From contig QNYL01000049.1 in NCBI GenBank assembly GCA_003973375.1, positions 1 through 7,808 of the forward strand: DNA of 7,808 bases, written 5' to 3'. This DNA is from Flavobacteriia bacterium. GTDB taxonomy: Bacteria; Bacteroidota; Bacteroidia; Flavobacteriales; Flavobacteriaceae. The notes under the pieces are model-generated. The model did not search any database. It was not told the DNA's origin and saw nothing but the letters and a program-made list of their open reading frames with translations. Each line of letters opens with the position of its first letter. Position 1 is the stretch's first letter. Below, piece by piece: positions 6,351 through 7,808 of this stretch. The translations under genes and the position numbers were made by a program.

Positions 6351-6358
6351 TAATAAAA
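6351..6358. repeat. Right target-site duplication TAATAAAA
   Basis: This is the partner of the copy at 6195-6202, directly abutting the right terminal inverted repeat. Removing the element and one copy would leave a continuous AT-rich spacer. Confidence 0.8.
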
Positions 6359-6381
6359 TTTAGGTTGATTGGTTTATTAGA

Positions 6382-6419
6382 AAAAAGATCTTGAAGCAAT
6401 AAAGTTTCAGGATCTTTTT
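6382..6419 (-). terminator. accD terminator, possibly bidirectional
   Basis: AAAAAGATCTTGAA (6382-6395) pairs with TTCAGGATCTTTTT (6406-6419) over 14 bp with one G-T wobble and a 10-base loop. The A/T ends give a T-run on either strand. It begins 22 bases past the accD stop, and could also stop rightward read-through from the lipoprotein gene. Confidence 0.85.
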
Positions 6420-6441
6420 AATATATCTTTTCGATGCTTTT

Positions 6442-7302
6442 TTAATTTCTTACAGGATTATTTTCTATAAGATCTATAAAAAGATTGATCTGCTTTTTTA
6501 AATTCTTACGTTCGATGATCATATCTAGAAAACCGTGTTCCAGCAAAAATTCCGAACGCTGAAAACCTTCGGGAAGATCTTTTCCTGTAGTGTCTTTTAC
6601 AATCCTTGGTCCGGCAAAACCGATCAGTGCATTAGGCTCGGCTATATTGATATCTCCCAGCATGGCATAGGATGCTGTAGTTCCTCCGGTTGTCGGATCG
6701 GTACACAATGAAATATAAGGGATCTTTTCTTCGGCGAGCTGAGCCAGTTTTGCAGAGGTTTTTACCATCTGCATCAACGAAAGGGCTGCCTCCTGCATAC
6801 GGGCTCCTCCTGATTTGGAGATCATCAAAAAAGGAATCCGGTGTTTTATAGAATAATCTATTGCCCTGGCAATTTTTTCCCCAACTACACTTCCCATAGA
6901 ACCTCCTATAAAAGTAAAATCCATAGCAGCGATCACGAGATCTTTCCCCATAGATTTCCCAACGGCAGTTCTTAGGGCATCTTTAAGATTGGTTTTAGCC
7001 TGGGCCTCTTTTAAACGGTCTGAATATCTCTTGGTATCCTTAAATCTTAACGGATCTTTGGAAGTAAGATTCTTATCGAGTTCTTTAAACTCATTATCAT
7101 CAAACAGGATCTCAAAATACTCTGCACTTCCTATCCTTACATGGTAACCATCTTCCGGGCTTACATAAAGATTCTCTTTAAGTTCATCGTGGTCGATTAT
7201 TTTTCCACTCGGCGTTTTGTACCAGAGCCCTTTGGGAATATCCTTTTTTTCTTCTGTTGAAGTCTGGATACCTTTGTCTTTACGTCTAAACCACAAACTC
7301 AT
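6442..7302 (-). CDS. accD: Acetyl-CoA carboxylase carboxyltransferase subunit beta, zinc-less form
   Basis: With AccA, this subunit transfers the carboxyl group from biotin on AccB to acetyl-CoA, giving malonyl-CoA for fatty acid synthesis in the cytosol. The 286 residues carry the crotonase-fold core, with [13 protein letters not shown] (131-143), [19 protein letters not shown] (161-179) and the oxyanion-hole region [16 protein letters not shown] (202-217), followed by [13 protein letters not shown] (221-233). The N-terminal zinc ribbon usual in bacterial AccD, with four cysteines, is degenerate: [11 protein letters not shown] and [13 protein letters not shown] align to it, but the cysteine positions are T30, G33, S48 and D51, and the only cysteine in the protein is C200. 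From memory, flavobacterial AccD proteins share this loss. The ATG at 7302 gives the typical start [11 protein letters not shown]. fbaA lies upstream on the same strand, with a terminator in the 89-bp gap. Confidence 0.96.
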   Translation of the reverse strand: MSLWFRRKDKGIQTSTEEKKDIPKGLWYKTPSGKIIDHDELKENLYVSPEDGYHVRIGSAEYFEILFDDNEFKELDKNLTSKDPLRFKDTKRYSDRLKEAQAKTNLKDALRTAVGKSMGKDLVIAAMDFTFIGGSMGSVVGEKIARAIDYSIKHRIPFLMISKSGGARMQEAALSLMQMVKTSAKLAQLAEEKIPYISLCTDPTTGGTTASYAMLGDINIAEPNALIGFAGPRIVKDTTGKDLPEGFQRSEFLLEHGFLDMIIERKNLKKQINLFIDLIENNPVRN

Positions 7303-7345
7303 AATTAAGTATTTTTTGATTGTTAAAACAGGTGGGCAAGATAAT

Positions 7346-7377
7346 AAAAAAAGGAGAACTCCAAGAAATCCTCCTTT
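7346..7377 (-). terminator. Terminator after fbaA
   Basis: On the minus strand AAAGGAG (7377-7371) pairs with CTCCTTT (7356-7350) over 7 bp across a 14-base loop, and four further T follow. It begins 14 bases past the fbaA stop. A competing mini-hairpin GGAG-AA-CTCC (7353-7362) overlaps one arm. Confidence 0.75.
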
Positions 7378-7391
7378 CCTAAATCCTTTAA

Positions 7392-7808
7392 TTAAAGTGT
7401 ATTGATATTGTTCAAATCTGCAAAAGCCTGCTTAAGACGCTCTATAAAGGTTAGTTCGCCTTCACGAATCCATTTTCTTGGGTCATAATACTTTTTATTT
7501 GGAAGGTCATCTCCGTCAGGATTACCGATCTGAGCTTTTAAATAATCCTTATATTTATTCATATAATCTCTTACACCGGTCATATAAGCATATTGCATGT
7601 CGGTATCGATATTCATTTTAATTACACCGTAACTTATCGCTTCTCTGATCTCTTCTAAGGTAGAACCGGAACCTCCGTGGAATACAAAGTCAACAGGATT
7701 CTTTTCAGTATTGTATTTCTTTTCGATATATTTTTGAGAATTATCGAGAATTTTCGGAGTAAGTTTTACATTACCGGGCTTGTAAACACCGTGTACATTA
7801 CCAAAAGA
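7392..7808 (-). CDS. fbaA: Class II fructose-bisphosphate aldolase, C-terminal part (5' end beyond window)
   Basis: This zinc-dependent enzyme reversibly splits fructose 1,6-bisphosphate into dihydroxyacetone phosphate and glyceraldehyde 3-phosphate. The frame is open from the right window edge to the stop at 7392-7394, giving the last 138 residues. It starts at [18 protein letters not shown], with the zinc-binding His in the VHGVYKPG motif. It then shows VFHGGSGST, with another zinc-binding His and the phosphate-binding loop, and KMNIDTD, with the substrate-contacting Asn. The end, [19 protein letters not shown] and the following helix, matches the E. coli FbaA type (class IIA) closely. The Met at 7616 is internal (in KMNIDTD), not a start. 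It is upstream of accD on the same strand and ends in a terminator. Confidence 0.97.
   Translation of the reverse strand, partial: SFGNVHGVYKPGNVKLTPKILDNSQKYIEKKYNTEKNPVDFVFHGGSGSTLEEIREAISYGVIKMNIDTDMQYAYMTGVRDYMNKYKDYLKAQIGNPDGDDLPNKKYYDPRKWIREGELTFIERLKQAFADLNNINTL

Noticed and set aside
7392..7616. A 74-residue small gene starting at 7616
   Set aside because: The frame stays open to the right edge and the upstream residues are clearly FbaA, so the Met is internal to the KMNIDTD motif.

Overview
The window reads as chromosome of a member of the Bacteroidota, most likely class Flavobacteriia. The evidence is a 287-residue primary sigma factor without region 1.1, an exact TAnnTTTG promoter with an upstream TTG, A-rich leaders without Shine-Dalgarno motifs, a zinc-less AccD of flavobacterial type, and a lipoprotein with an acidic stretch after the lipobox cysteine. 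No species is claimed.

Layout: (1) Positions 2-235 (+) hold the AT-rich 3' end of an unrecognised gene, facing rpe across a strong hairpin. (2) Positions 319-5011 are a housekeeping block read leftwards, in transcription order rpsO, pnp, rpoD, rpe: ribosomal protein S15, polynucleotide phosphorylase, primary sigma factor and ribulose-phosphate epimerase. rpsO has a clear promoter and a hairpin near its predicted 5' end. Terminators follow rpsO and pnp, and a structured leader precedes pnp. The 331-bp rpoD-rpe gap is almost filled by a 281-bp segment bounded by 16-bp perfect inverted repeats. (3) Positions 5265-6134 (+) encode an unrecognised 289-residue predicted lipoprotein with an internally repeated cysteine-bounded beta motif, ending in a long hairpin. 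(4) The 307-bp gap 6135-6441 holds, besides terminators, a 148-bp element with 16-bp perfect terminal inverted repeats and exact 8-bp target-site duplications, a textbook MITE. (5) Positions 6442-7808 (-) carry accD and, upstream of it, the 3' part of class II fructose-bisphosphate aldolase (fbaA), separated by a terminator.

Functionally, the left block covers RNA synthesis, RNA decay and translation plus a pentose-phosphate enzyme; the right block pairs glycolysis with the first step of fatty acid synthesis. No defence system, CRISPR array or RNA gene was seen. The most notable non-coding content is the two candidate non-autonomous mobile elements, both in gaps between housekeeping genes, and the pnp leader with alternative pairings.
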